Shown here one piece after another: positions 44,781 through 53,522 of a DNA stretch of 64,000 bases (positions within the stretch are counted from its first letter, which is position 1; each line of letters opens with the position of its first letter). The translations under genes were made by a program, and so were the position numbers. This stretch comes from Allobosea sp. TND4EK4 (GTDB lineage: Bacteria; Pseudomonadota; Alphaproteobacteria; Rhizobiales; Beijerinckiaceae): NCBI RefSeq assembly GCF_900156025.1, contig NZ_FTMO01000001.1, positions 806,001-870,000 on the forward strand, read 5' to 3'. The notes under the pieces are model-generated. The model ran no database searches and was not told the DNA's origin. It saw nothing but the letters and a program-made list of their open reading frames with translations.

Positions 44781-45638
44781 TCACCAGATGAGGTGCGGAA
44801 GGGCATAGTGCGGCCTGTGGGTCTGGCCGGCGAACCAGCCATGGCGCGCCTCCCACGACGCTTCCATCAGGTCCTGGGCGTGGATGCCGGCGAGCACCAT
44901 CACGCCCGTCACGCCGAATGCATCCGCGCCTGCGATGTCGGTGCGGATCGCGTCACCGATCGCGCAGATGCGCTCGCGCGCCACGGCCGAGCCACGTTTC
45001 TGCTCGGCCAGCGCCAGCCCCGCCTCGTAGATCGGACGATGCGGCTTGCCGGCATAGATCGCCTTGCCCCCCATCTCCTCATAGGCGAGTGCGACCGAGC
45101 CCGCGCAGGGCACGATCCGGCCGCCCCGTTCGACGACGAGATCGGGATTGGCGCAGATCATTTCGAGGCCGCGCGCTGCCATACCCTGCAGCATTTCGAG
45201 ATAGGTCTCCGGCGTATCCACCTCGTCGTCGAAGAGGCCGGTGCAGAGCACATAAGACGCGTCCTCGGCCTTGGCCTCCGGCGCTTCGAGCCCCGCCGTC
45301 AGCGGCAGGTCGCGATCGGGGCCGATGCGGAAGAGCGGCTGGCCGGCCCGGGCGGCGATGAGGGAGCGACAGACGTCGCCGGAGGTGACGATCGCGTCCC
45401 AGGCCGAGCGCGGCACACCGAAACCGTCAAGTTGCCGGGCGATCAGCTCCGCCGGGCGCGGCGCGTTGGTCATCAGCACCACGCTCGTCCCGCGCTCGCG
45501 CATCCGGATCAGCGCGTCCACCGCCTCCGGAAAGGCGGCGACGCCGTTGTGGACGACGCCCCAGACATCGCAGAAGCAGAGGTCGAAACGCCCGGCAATC
45601 TCGGAAAAACCCGCAAGCGCGTGGGTGGAAGCCGCCAT
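44781..45638 (-). CDS. HAD-superfamily phosphatase, subclass IIA (TIGR01459-like)
   Basis: This 285-residue HAD-IIA hydrolase has motif I CDVWGVVHNGVAAFPEA. The second Asp of the usual DxD is Trp, as is typical for this subgroup. Motif II is VVLMTNAPRP, and motif III/IV is YAGKPHRPIYEAGL with ICAIGDAIRTDIAGADAFG. It resembles NagD/pNPPase-type sugar or nucleotide phosphatases. The substrate is unknown. I start at ATG 45638, which gives MAASTHALAGFSEIAGRFDL; the upstream open frame lacks support. Confidence 0.88.
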   Translation of the reverse strand: MAASTHALAGFSEIAGRFDLCFCDVWGVVHNGVAAFPEAVDALIRMRERGTSVVLMTNAPRPAELIARQLDGFGVPRSAWDAIVTSGDVCRSLIAARAGQPLFRIGPDRDLPLTAGLEAPEAKAEDASYVLCTGLFDDEVDTPETYLEMLQGMAARGLEMICANPDLVVERGGRIVPCAGSVALAYEEMGGKAIYAGKPHRPIYEAGLALAEQKRGSAVARERICAIGDAIRTDIAGADAFGVTGVMVLAGIHAQDLMEASWEARHGWFAGQTHRPHYALPHLIW

Positions 45639-45768
45639 CGGCACGATCCTGTTTCCAGCTGAGGCGGCGCAGAGGCGCACCGCTCACCCTGCACTAGTCA
45701 GGATCGGCGTTGAAGGAAACCCGCCTAGGGAACCCTCGAGGTCTTTAAGAGCGTGCCGTGCAAGCCGC

Positions 45769-47289
45769 TCAGCCCGTCGCGCGGCGCAGCACGGAGCGGA
45801 AGGGCACGCGCTCCGGACGGGCCGGCTCGGCCGCCGCGGCCGGAGCCGGCGGCGCCGGATAGCCGACGATCTCGGCGCTGCGCGCAGGCTCGGCGGGGGC
45901 CCCCGGGGGCTTGGACTGGGGCGACTGTTGAGCCTCCTCGGGCTCGGCGAACACCTCGGGCTTGACCGGGCGCGGCGGAGAGAAGGCAAGGCCCTGCCCC
46001 AGGCCGATGCCCAGCTCGATCATGTCCGCCGCCGTCGGATTGTCCTCCACCTCGTCCGCCACGAGCGCGACAGAGGCCCGGCCGAGAAGCGCCGCGAGAT
46101 CGCCGACTGCGATGTCGCTCTGCAGCCGGCCCTCATCATAGGATCGCAGCAGGCTCGCCGGAATCTTCACGAAGCGGATGCCGCGATCGTATAGCGCCTG
46201 CGGGTCGAAGCGCAGATCGGCGACCTGGTCGAGCGCGAAGCGGACGCGATTGGCCGACATGGCGCCGAGCAGGCCGAGGCTGGTGGGATGCAGCGCCCGG
46301 AAGATCGCTTGCGGCACCTCGACGACGAGTTGCCCGGCGTGATCGCGATATTTGTCGAGGATGCGGGCAAGCGTCGCCAGGGCTCGCGCCGATTCCCAGG
46401 TCGAGGCGCTGAAATTACACGAGACGAAGATCTTGCCGTCCTTGGCGCCGAGATGGCGGGCGATGGCGAGTGCCCGGGTGAGAACCAGCGCATCCAGCGT
46501 GGGACCGAAACCGCGCTCCTCGACCGTGCGCATGAATTCATGCGGCATCAGCAGCGTGTTCTCGTCGAGGCGCAGCCGCGGCAAAGCCTCGTAGCCCTGG
46601 GTACGCCGCTGCGGCAACGAGACCATCGGCTGGAGATGCACCTCGAGCCGGCCCTCGGAAAGGGCAGCGCCGATGATCTCCGCGCGCTCGGCCTCCGCTT
46701 CCGCCTCGGCGGCCTTCGCAGCCGCCTCCCGCTCGGCGGCGAGCCGTTCGGCCCGCTCACGGCGCGCAGCCTCGGGGTCGATCACGACCTCGGGCGCCGC
46801 GGCAGGAACAGCAGGGGGCGCTGGCTGCACCGCGGTGCGCGCCAGCTTCTCGTCATGGTCTGCAAGCGTCGTGGCGACCTGGTGGATCAGGTCGCCGAGC
46901 AGCCCGACCTCGGCGGTCAGCTCATTGATCGCGGCCCGCGCCGGCGCCGCATCGACATCCCGCATCGGCATCTGCTCGACACGCTGCGACAGGGAATCGA
47001 TGCGGATCGCATTGGTCGCGAGCCGGACCTTCACCTCGCCCAGACCGGCCAGAAGCTGCTCGCGCTGCGCCGCCGCCCGGCTTTCGAGCGCGCGCAGGCT
47101 GAGTGCAACCCCCGCCCCCGTGAAAACCAGCCCCAATGCGCTGCCCAAAGTCCCCGGCAGCAGAATGGCCACGATCGTGCCGGCCGCAACGCCGGTCAGC
47201 ACACCGGCGAAAGGAGGAAGGGCTTTCAGGCGCACAGGAGCCAAAGGATTGCTCGCGCGTCGGGGTTGAGGGTTTGGACTGCGAATCAC
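45769..47289 (-). CDS. Membrane-anchored degenerate EAL-domain protein
   Basis: The predicted 506 residues start at GTG. Two hydrophobic segments near the N-terminus (FAGVLTGVAAGTIVAILLPG; LGSALGLVFTGAGVALSL) are followed by a coiled-coil and Ala/Glu-rich linker. An EAL domain starts near residue 215. The E-A-L-x-R motif survives as YEALPRL, but the metal-binding DDFGTG segment is replaced by LDQVADL and ELTES by VEVPQ. Phosphodiesterase activity is therefore unlikely; it may sense c-di-GMP or act as a scaffold. A Pro-rich tail ends the protein. Neighbours give no pathway. Confidence 0.85.
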   Translation of the reverse strand: MIRSPNPQPRRASNPLAPVRLKALPPFAGVLTGVAAGTIVAILLPGTLGSALGLVFTGAGVALSLRALESRAAAQREQLLAGLGEVKVRLATNAIRIDSLSQRVEQMPMRDVDAAPARAAINELTAEVGLLGDLIHQVATTLADHDEKLARTAVQPAPPAVPAAAPEVVIDPEAARRERAERLAAEREAAAKAAEAEAEAERAEIIGAALSEGRLEVHLQPMVSLPQRRTQGYEALPRLRLDENTLLMPHEFMRTVEERGFGPTLDALVLTRALAIARHLGAKDGKIFVSCNFSASTWESARALATLARILDKYRDHAGQLVVEVPQAIFRALHPTSLGLLGAMSANRVRFALDQVADLRFDPQALYDRGIRFVKIPASLLRSYDEGRLQSDIAVGDLAALLGRASVALVADEVEDNPTAADMIELGIGLGQGLAFSPPRPVKPEVFAEPEEAQQSPQSKPPGAPAEPARSAEIVGYPAPPAPAAAAEPARPERVPFRSVLRRATG

Positions 47290-47391
47290 GACACTGCGTG
47301 CAAGACTACCCTTAGGGCGCCTCGCATGCGAGCCTGCCTCACGCCATGACCGCTTCGCGGACGGCCGGCTAGCGAAGCCGGGGCCGGTGGG

Positions 47392-49143
47392 TCAACGCAA
47401 GCCCGTGCTGGGAGCAGGTTCCGCCTTCACGGCCGGTTTCTCGCCGTCGACCAAGCCAAGATCGACCAGAAGCCGCTTGGTTACGGCCTCGCTGAAGCCC
47501 TTGCGCATCAGAAAGCTCTGCGGGTCGCGCCCGAACAGCGGCACTTCTTGAGCGAGCTTGTGCAGCGCTTCCCCGCGCGCTTCGGCATCGTCGTTCCTTG
47601 CCGCATGGAGAGCCTGGGCGAGCAGGCCCAGCGGGCTCGGATCCGTCGCCAGGACGGCGAAGTGCGTGTGTGACTGCTTGACCGCCCCATTGAGATAGGC
47701 GGCGAGATAAGCGTAGAAATCATACCATGGGGGCCGGCCGGGACAGTACTCCAGCGCGCGCTCAAGCAGCGGCAGACCTTCCGAGGGGCGGTTCATCCGC
47801 ACATAGATCGCTCCGAGAATCGCCATGATCTGGGGATCGTAGGGATTGCGGCTCAGCGCGGCCTTTCCCGCCGCTTCGGCATCGCTTCTCTCGCCGCGCA
47901 GGAACAGCGCCTCCGCCACGATCTGCTGCGCCCGCCCCGAGGATGGCGCCAAGCGCTGCGCGGCGAGCGCCGAAGCCAGCCCGCGGCTCAGCGCCTCGCC
48001 CGTTCCGTCCCGGCCCGAGGCATGGTCCCTCAGCAGCAGGGACGCCATATGCGCCCTCGCCGGATAGAAACCCGGATCACGCGCGATGATCCGCTCCAGG
48101 CATTCGCGCGCCTCCTGATGCCGTTCGGCGGTCATGAAGCGCTGATAGTCCAAGGCCTGGTAAATGCAGTCTGCCGCAGGTGTGACCATGTTCTGGCGTC
48201 CGTCCGCCTGGATAATGCCGAATGGCTCCACCAGCCTCGCGGCGATCCGGCGGATCCTGTCCATCAGATCCTGGTCCTCGAGGACCTCGCGCATCGGACG
48301 CTCGCTGGAAGCCGTCCAGATGATCCGCCCGTCCTTCATGGTCCGAAGGCGGCCAAAGGTCTGGGCGCTGCCTTCGCTTGCCAGCATGTTGAGCTCGAGC
48401 ACGTAGTCCGCGTCGTCGGGGATCGGCGCACCCGGTGGAGGCACCTTGACGATGGCCAGGTCGTCGAAACGGGCCATCACATCGACGAAGACGTTGACGG
48501 AACGCTGGACGAGATCCGCCAGGGCTGGATCGGCCGGGGCCGGCCCGACGATGACAGCGACCGTCGGCAGATCTGGCCCATGGGCCACGGCCCGGTCGGT
48601 GACGCGCTCCTGCTCGCCCCCGAAAAGCGCAGGCTCGAGACGCAGGACGGCAAAGCCCAGTACCGAACACAGAAGGGCAGCCAGAAGGGCGAGCAGCCAG
48701 GCTCGGCTTCGCCGAGTGGCACTGCCGGCTTCTGCCTCGACCTTGCCGGGGCGCCGGGCTGCCGCCGACATCCCCGGCACCGGCAGATCGAAGGCAGGGA
48801 CATAGCCTCCGACGGGGATCGAGATGCGCAAGGGATCGTCGCGCCCCTCGTCGATATAATACTGGGTGAGCGCCCGTCTCAGGCGCCCGGCCTCGACGCG
48901 CACGATCGGATCGCTCTGCGGATCGAACTCGGCCGGCCGCCCCAAAGCCTCGACCGCGATCGTATAGCCCTTCAGCTCCGAGCGCCGCCCCTCGAGCGTC
49001 CGCTCGACGATGAAGCTCAGAAAGGCCGATAGCTGGGGCGCAGCCCGAAAGGTCTCGGACGCGAGGACACGACCGAGACCGCCGCGAATCTGCCGCGCGG
49101 CCTCATCGTCCGGCCGCTCATTGCCGTCGGCGCTGTCTCCCAT
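47392..49143 (-). CDS. TPR-containing single-span membrane protein of unknown role
   Basis: This 583-residue protein has an N-terminal cytoplasmic module of about 120 residues (LSAFLSFIVERTLEGRRSEL, GYTIAVEALGRPAEFDPQSD, IPVGGYVPAF). Such modules are seen in rhizobial proteins related to adenylate-cyclase/TPR signalling families. One transmembrane helix follows (residues 148-167), then a beta/alpha domain and TPR-like helices (about 330-530: LERIIARDPGFYPARAHMAS, AALSRNPYDPQIMAILGAIY). Two cysteine-containing spots (AADCIYQALDYQRFM, ALEYCPGRP) are visible. There is no catalytic cyclase domain. Divergent from the aminotransferase gene. A membrane-bound regulatory or scaffold role is a guess. 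Confidence 0.75.
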   Translation of the reverse strand: MGDSADGNERPDDEAARQIRGGLGRVLASETFRAAPQLSAFLSFIVERTLEGRRSELKGYTIAVEALGRPAEFDPQSDPIVRVEAGRLRRALTQYYIDEGRDDPLRISIPVGGYVPAFDLPVPGMSAAARRPGKVEAEAGSATRRSRAWLLALLAALLCSVLGFAVLRLEPALFGGEQERVTDRAVAHGPDLPTVAVIVGPAPADPALADLVQRSVNVFVDVMARFDDLAIVKVPPPGAPIPDDADYVLELNMLASEGSAQTFGRLRTMKDGRIIWTASSERPMREVLEDQDLMDRIRRIAARLVEPFGIIQADGRQNMVTPAADCIYQALDYQRFMTAERHQEARECLERIIARDPGFYPARAHMASLLLRDHASGRDGTGEALSRGLASALAAQRLAPSSGRAQQIVAEALFLRGERSDAEAAGKAALSRNPYDPQIMAILGAIYVRMNRPSEGLPLLERALEYCPGRPPWYDFYAYLAAYLNGAVKQSHTHFAVLATDPSPLGLLAQALHAARNDDAEARGEALHKLAQEVPLFGRDPQSFLMRKGFSEAVTKRLLVDLGLVDGEKPAVKAEPAPSTGLR

Positions 49144-49338
49144 CGCGTTCAGTTCGGTCCGTCCAGTCTCGCCCGGCTGGGCGCCGGTTATGTCACAGTC
49201 GCCGGCTGGCGTCCTGCCGGGTCAGGCGGAGCACCATCCCAGCCATCGCATGGGCGCATGCCATGCCGCGCTTGCGCGGCAATTTACAGTCCCGACCGTC
49301 CTGCTAGGTTGAGCGAACGTTAATCCAAGGATGTCCCG

Positions 49339-50673
49339 ATGAACGCCGCCTCGAACGCCGTGCCGAACGATCTCGAAGCCTTCTGGATGCCGTTCACCGC
49401 GAACCGGTCGTTCAAGAAGAACCCGCGCATGGTGGCCCGCGCCGAGGGCATGTTCTATTATACGCCCGATAACAAGCCGGTGATGGACGGCACGGCGGGC
49501 CTGTGGTGCTGCAATGCGGGCCATGCGCGCGAGCCCATCATCCAGGCCATCCAGGCTCAGGCGCGCGACCTGGATTACGCGCCCTCCTTCCAGTACGGCC
49601 ATCCCAAGGTGTTCGCCGCGGCGGCGCGGATCGCGGCGCTGGCGCCGGGCGACCTCGACCATGTCTTCTTCGCAGGCTCGGGCTCGGAAGCGGCGGATTC
49701 GGCGCTGAAGATCGCGCTCGCCTATTGGAACGTCTCGGGCAAGGCCTCGAAGACCCGCCTGATCGGGCGCGAGCGCGGCTATCACGGCGTCGGCTTCGGC
49801 GGCATCTCGGTCGGCGGCATGTCGAACAACCGCAAGTTCTTCGGCTCGCTACTGACCGGCGTCGACCATCTCGCACACACCTATGACCGCGAGAAGCAGG
49901 CCTTCAGCAAGGGCGAGCCCGAATACGGCGCGCATTTCGCCGACGATCTGGAGCGCATCGTCGCGCTCCACGACGCCTCGACCATCGCGGCGGTGATCGT
50001 CGAGCCGATGGCGGGCTCCACCGGCGCGCTGCCGCCGCCGAAGGGCTACCTCAAGCGCCTGCGTGAGATCTGCGACAAGAACGGCATCCTGCTGATCTTC
50101 GACGAGGTCATCACGGGCTTCGGGCGCCTTGGCTTCGCCTTCGCGGCCGAGCGTTACGGCGTGATCCCCGACATGATCACCTTCGCCAAGGGCGTGACCT
50201 CCGGCACCGTGCCGATGGGCGGCGTGATCGTGCGCAAGCATATCTACGAAGCGTTCATGGGCGGGCCTGACAACGTCATCGAGCTGTTCCACGGCTACAC
50301 CTACTCCGGTCACCCGCTTGCGGCCGCGGCCTCGATCGCCGCGCTCGACATCTACCGCGAGGAGGGCCTGTTCGAGCGCGTGCGCGGCATGGAAGGCGCC
50401 TGGGCCGACGCCGTGATGAGCCTCAAGGGCGAGCCCAACGTCGTCGATATCCGCACGCTCGGCCTCGTCGGCGCGGTCGATCTCGCTCCGCGCGCGGATG
50501 GCATCGGCAAGCGCGGTTACGAGGCGATGGACCGTGCCTTCCGCGAGGAAGGACTGATGATCCGCACGGCAGGCGACACGCTCGCCTTCTCGCCGCCGCT
50601 GATCATCACGGAAAGCCAGGTGGACGAGTTGATCGGGAAGCTGAGGCGGACGATCCGGGCGGTGGCCAACTGA
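49339..50673 (+). CDS. Class III omega-aminotransferase (beta-alanine/pyruvate type)
   Basis: This 444-residue fold-type I PLP enzyme has its PLP lysine at Lys284 in MITFAKGVTSGTVPMGG. The preceding aspartate region is ILLIFDEVITGFGRLG. GLWCCNAGHAREPI, HVFFAGSGSEAADSALKIAL and ELFHGYTYSGHPLAAAA match omega-amino acid:pyruvate transaminases. Likely substrates are beta-alanine, GABA-like amines or similar, with pyruvate as acceptor. The exact donor cannot be read from sequence. GGATGTCC-type leader; the start MNAASNAVPNDLEAFWMPFT aligns with the family. Divergent from the TPR gene and followed by a repeat. Confidence 0.93.
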   Translation: MNAASNAVPNDLEAFWMPFTANRSFKKNPRMVARAEGMFYYTPDNKPVMDGTAGLWCCNAGHAREPIIQAIQAQARDLDYAPSFQYGHPKVFAAAARIAALAPGDLDHVFFAGSGSEAADSALKIALAYWNVSGKASKTRLIGRERGYHGVGFGGISVGGMSNNRKFFGSLLTGVDHLAHTYDREKQAFSKGEPEYGAHFADDLERIVALHDASTIAAVIVEPMAGSTGALPPPKGYLKRLREICDKNGILLIFDEVITGFGRLGFAFAAERYGVIPDMITFAKGVTSGTVPMGGVIVRKHIYEAFMGGPDNVIELFHGYTYSGHPLAAAASIAALDIYREEGLFERVRGMEGAWADAVMSLKGEPNVVDIRTLGLVGAVDLAPRADGIGKRGYEAMDRAFREEGLMIRTAGDTLAFSPPLIITESQVDELIGKLRRTIRAVAN

Positions 50674-50687
50674 GAGGCGCACCTCGC

Positions 50688-50793
50688 GTCATTGCGAGGA
50701 GCAAAGCGACGAAGCAATCCAGGGGCAAAGGCGTCGACGCCTCACCCGGTTCTCCTGGATTGGTTCGTCCCTGCGCTTCTCGCAAGGACGATG
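50688..50793. repeat. Intergenic inverted repeat of a second family
   Basis: GTCATTGCGAGGAGCAAAGC followed by GACGAAGCAATCCAGG pairs imperfectly with CCTGGATTGGTTCGTC and CTTCTCGCAAGGACGATGA about 40 bases later. Long imperfect palindromes built on ATTGCGAGGAGC / GCAATCCAGG are a recurring repeat type in Hyphomicrobiales genomes (from memory). It differs in sequence from the CCCGAGAAT family. It lies between two convergent genes and could act as a bidirectional terminator. Confidence 0.7.
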
Positions 50794-50800
50794 AAGTGCC

Positions 50801-51295
50801 TTAACCGCGCCCCAGCTTGCCAAATCGCTTCACCACCCTCTCCCGCTTCAGCCGCGACAGGCGGTCGATCCAGAAGATTCCGTCGAGCTGGTCGATTTCG
50901 TGCTGGTGGCAGATGGCGCGGAAGCCTTCTGCTTCTTCCGTCTGCGGCGTGCCATCCAGATCGCAATAGGCGATTTTCACGCGCGCCGGCCGCTCGATCT
51001 CCTCGGTGACGCCGGGCATCGAAACGCTGCCCTCGGCATGGCGGATCGTCTCCGTCGACGCCTCCAGCACCACCGGGTTGACGTAGACCGCGACCTCGCC
51101 GGGTGTCAGCTCCAGCACGACGATGCGCAGCGGCACGCCGACATGCGGCGCGGTGATGCCGAGGCCGGGCGCGGCGCGCATGGTGTCGAGCAGATCTTGC
51201 GCGAGCGCCCTCAGATCCGCGTCGAAGCTGGTGACGGCTTGAGCCGCCAGGCGCAGACGCGGATCGGGGAAGCGGACGATCGGCCGGATGGCCAT
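50801..51295 (-). CDS. Peptide deformylase paralogue with degenerate active site
   Basis: This 164-residue protein has the deformylase fold and length, but all three signature motifs are altered. Motif 1 reads GLGITAPH (normally GxGLAAxQ; Gln becomes His51). Motif 2 is EGSVS (normally EGCLS; the metal-ligand Cys becomes Ser90). Motif 3 is HEIDQ (normally HExDH; the second metal His becomes Gln136). Only His132 and the catalytic Glu133 remain, so normal metal-dependent deformylation is doubtful. Start codon ATG with MAIRPIVRFPDPRLR. It is the last gene of the minus-strand beta-oxidation cluster, 11 bases after the FadB/J-like gene. A canonical def must exist elsewhere. Confidence 0.85.
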   Translation of the reverse strand: MAIRPIVRFPDPRLRLAAQAVTSFDADLRALAQDLLDTMRAAPGLGITAPHVGVPLRIVVLELTPGEVAVYVNPVVLEASTETIRHAEGSVSMPGVTEEIERPARVKIAYCDLDGTPQTEEAEGFRAICHQHEIDQLDGIFWIDRLSRLKRERVVKRFGKLGRG

Positions 51296-51306
51296 GGCGG
51301 CGGCGC

Positions 51307-53511
51307 TCAGGCCGCTGCCTTCTTCTCCGCCGCGCCGTAGAAGCTCTCGCCGGTCTTGGCCATGCGCTTCAGCAGCCGGTTCGGCTTGAAGCGCTCGCCA
51401 TGGCGCTTGGCCAGCTTCTCGCAGAGCTTCACGAAGGCCGCCGCGCCCATATTGTCGATATAGGAGAGCGTGCCTCCCGAATACGGCGCGAAGCCGAAAC
51501 CAATGATCGAGCCGACATCGGCCTCGCGCGGATCGGTGACGACGCCTTCCTCATAGGTCTTCGCGGCTTCCAGCGCCTGGGTGACGAGCAGGCGCTGCTT
51601 CAGCTCTTCCATATCGACGAGTTCGGGGGCGAGCCGGCCTCCCACAATGTCGGCGAGGCCCGGCCAGAGCCGTTTCGGCCCGGACTCCGGGTAATCGTAG
51701 AAGCCCTTGCGGTTCTTGCGGCCGAGGCGGCCATTCGTCTCGACCATCTCGGTGAGCAGCTTCTCCTGGGCCGGATCGATGGCGCCCGGCCCGAGCTGGG
51801 CCTTCGTCGCCTTGACGATCCTGAGGGCCAGGTCGATCGCCACCTCGTCGTTGAGCGAGAGCGGGCCGACCGGCATGCCGGCCTGCTTGCCGGCGGCCTC
51901 GATCATCGCCGGCGGCACGCCTTCCATCAGCATCAGATGGCCTTCGCGGAGATAATTGCCGACGCAGCGATTGGCATAGAAGCCGCGGGTGTCGTTGACG
52001 ACGATCGGCGTCTTCTTGATCGCGCGGACATAGTCCAGCGCCATGGCGAGGGCCTTCTTGCCGGTCTTCTTGGCCATGATGACCTCGACCAGCAGCATCT
52101 TCTCGACGGGCGAGAAGAAGTGGATGCCGATGAAGTTCTTCGGTCGCAGGCTCGTCTCGGCGAGGCCTGTGATCGGCAGCGTCGAGGTGTTGGAGCCGAA
52201 GATGGTCTTCGGGCCGACCGCGGCTTCCACCTGGGCGATCACCTCAGCCTTGACCTTCGGATCCTCGAAGACCGCCTCGACGATCAGGTCGCAGCCCTTG
52301 AGGTCGGCATAGTCGGCCGTGGCCTTGATGCGCGCGAGGAGCGCGTCGCGGTCGGCGGTCTTGGCGCGGCCCTTCATGATCTGGTCGGAGACCAGCTTGT
52401 GGGAATAGGCCTTGCCCTTCTCGGCCGCCTCGACGTCGCGGTCGATCAGCACGACCTCGAGCCCGGCGAGCGCGGTGACATAGGCGATGCCGGCACCCAT
52501 GAAACCGGCGCCGACGACGCCGACCTTCTTGAGCTTGGATGGCGGAACGTCGGTCGGACGACGGGCGCCCTTGTTGAGCTCCTGCATCGAGACGAAGAGC
52601 GAGCGGATCATCGAGGCCGCCTCCTTCGTCCGCAGGATCTTGGCGAAGTAGCGGCTCTCGACCTTCAGCGCGAGGTCGATCGGCAGCTGCAGCCCCTCAT
52701 AGACCGCCGAGAGGATGGCGCGAGCCGCCGGGTAATTGTCGTTCGTCTCGCGGCGGTAGATCGCATTGGCCGGCGGCCAGATCTGCATGCCGGCCGGGGA
52801 ATGCACCTTGTTGGAGGGCAGCTTGAAGCCCTTCTGGTCCCAGGGCTGCGTTGCCTGCGGGTTAGCCTTGAGCCAGTCCCTGGCGTTCTGGACGATGTCG
52901 GCGCGGGGCGCGACTGCATGGACGAGGCCTGAGTTGCGCGCCGGCAGCGACTTCACCTGCTCGCCCTTGAACATCATCTGGAGCGCGTCACCGGTCTGCA
53001 TCAGGCGCGAGACGCGTTGCGTGCCGCCGGCGCCGGGGAACAGCCCGACCTTGATCTCCGGCAGGCCGACGCGCGTCGAGGCATCGTCCGAAACGACGCG
53101 GTACTGGCAGGCGAGGGAGAGTTCGAAGGCGCCGCCGAGGCAGACGCCGTGGATCGCGGCGGCGAACGGCTTCCCGCAGGTCTCGAGCTTGCGGTAGAGC
53201 AGCGAGAGCTTGCGGCTCTCGTCGAAGAAGCTCTGCAGCGCGACCTGCTCGCCCTTCTCCTTCGCCAGCTTCACATAAAGATCGCGCAGGCCCTGGAGCA
53301 TGGTCAGGTCGGCACCGCCGGAGAAGCTCTCCTTGCCGGAGGTGATGACGCAGCCCTTGATGGCCTCGTCCGCCACGACGGCGTCGATGATCTGGTCGAG
53401 TTCGCCCATCACCTCGGGGGTGATGACGTTCATCGAGCGGCCGGGCATGTCCCAGGTCGCGACGGCAATGCCGTCGGCATCGGTCTCGAAGCGGAAATTG
53501 GTGAGGTTCAT
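51307..53511 (-). CDS. Fatty acid oxidation multifunctional protein (enoyl-CoA hydratase/3-hydroxyacyl-CoA dehydrogenase)
   Basis: This 734-residue FadB/FadJ-type enzyme has an N-terminal crotonase domain with the oxyanion segment ESFSGGADLTML and catalytic region GLPEIKVGLFPGAGGTQR. The middle NAD-binding domain is KVGVVGAGFMGAGIAYVTAL, with IHFFSPVEKMLLVEVI. The C-terminal dehydrogenase domain contains FYANRCVGNYLREGHLML and ends near FKPNRLLKRMAKTG. ATG 53511 is chosen because GAGGAG lies seven bases upstream; ATG 53517 is too close to it. It follows the thiolase gene by 11 bases, forming the classical two-gene beta-oxidation unit. Confidence 0.95.
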   Translation of the reverse strand: MNLTNFRFETDADGIAVATWDMPGRSMNVITPEVMGELDQIIDAVVADEAIKGCVITSGKESFSGGADLTMLQGLRDLYVKLAKEKGEQVALQSFFDESRKLSLLYRKLETCGKPFAAAIHGVCLGGAFELSLACQYRVVSDDASTRVGLPEIKVGLFPGAGGTQRVSRLMQTGDALQMMFKGEQVKSLPARNSGLVHAVAPRADIVQNARDWLKANPQATQPWDQKGFKLPSNKVHSPAGMQIWPPANAIYRRETNDNYPAARAILSAVYEGLQLPIDLALKVESRYFAKILRTKEAASMIRSLFVSMQELNKGARRPTDVPPSKLKKVGVVGAGFMGAGIAYVTALAGLEVVLIDRDVEAAEKGKAYSHKLVSDQIMKGRAKTADRDALLARIKATADYADLKGCDLIVEAVFEDPKVKAEVIAQVEAAVGPKTIFGSNTSTLPITGLAETSLRPKNFIGIHFFSPVEKMLLVEVIMAKKTGKKALAMALDYVRAIKKTPIVVNDTRGFYANRCVGNYLREGHLMLMEGVPPAMIEAAGKQAGMPVGPLSLNDEVAIDLALRIVKATKAQLGPGAIDPAQEKLLTEMVETNGRLGRKNRKGFYDYPESGPKRLWPGLADIVGGRLAPELVDMEELKQRLLVTQALEAAKTYEEGVVTDPREADVGSIIGFGFAPYSGGTLSYIDNMGAAAFVKLCEKLAKRHGERFKPNRLLKRMAKTGESFYGAAEKKAAA

Positions 53512-53522
53512 CGTCATTCTCC

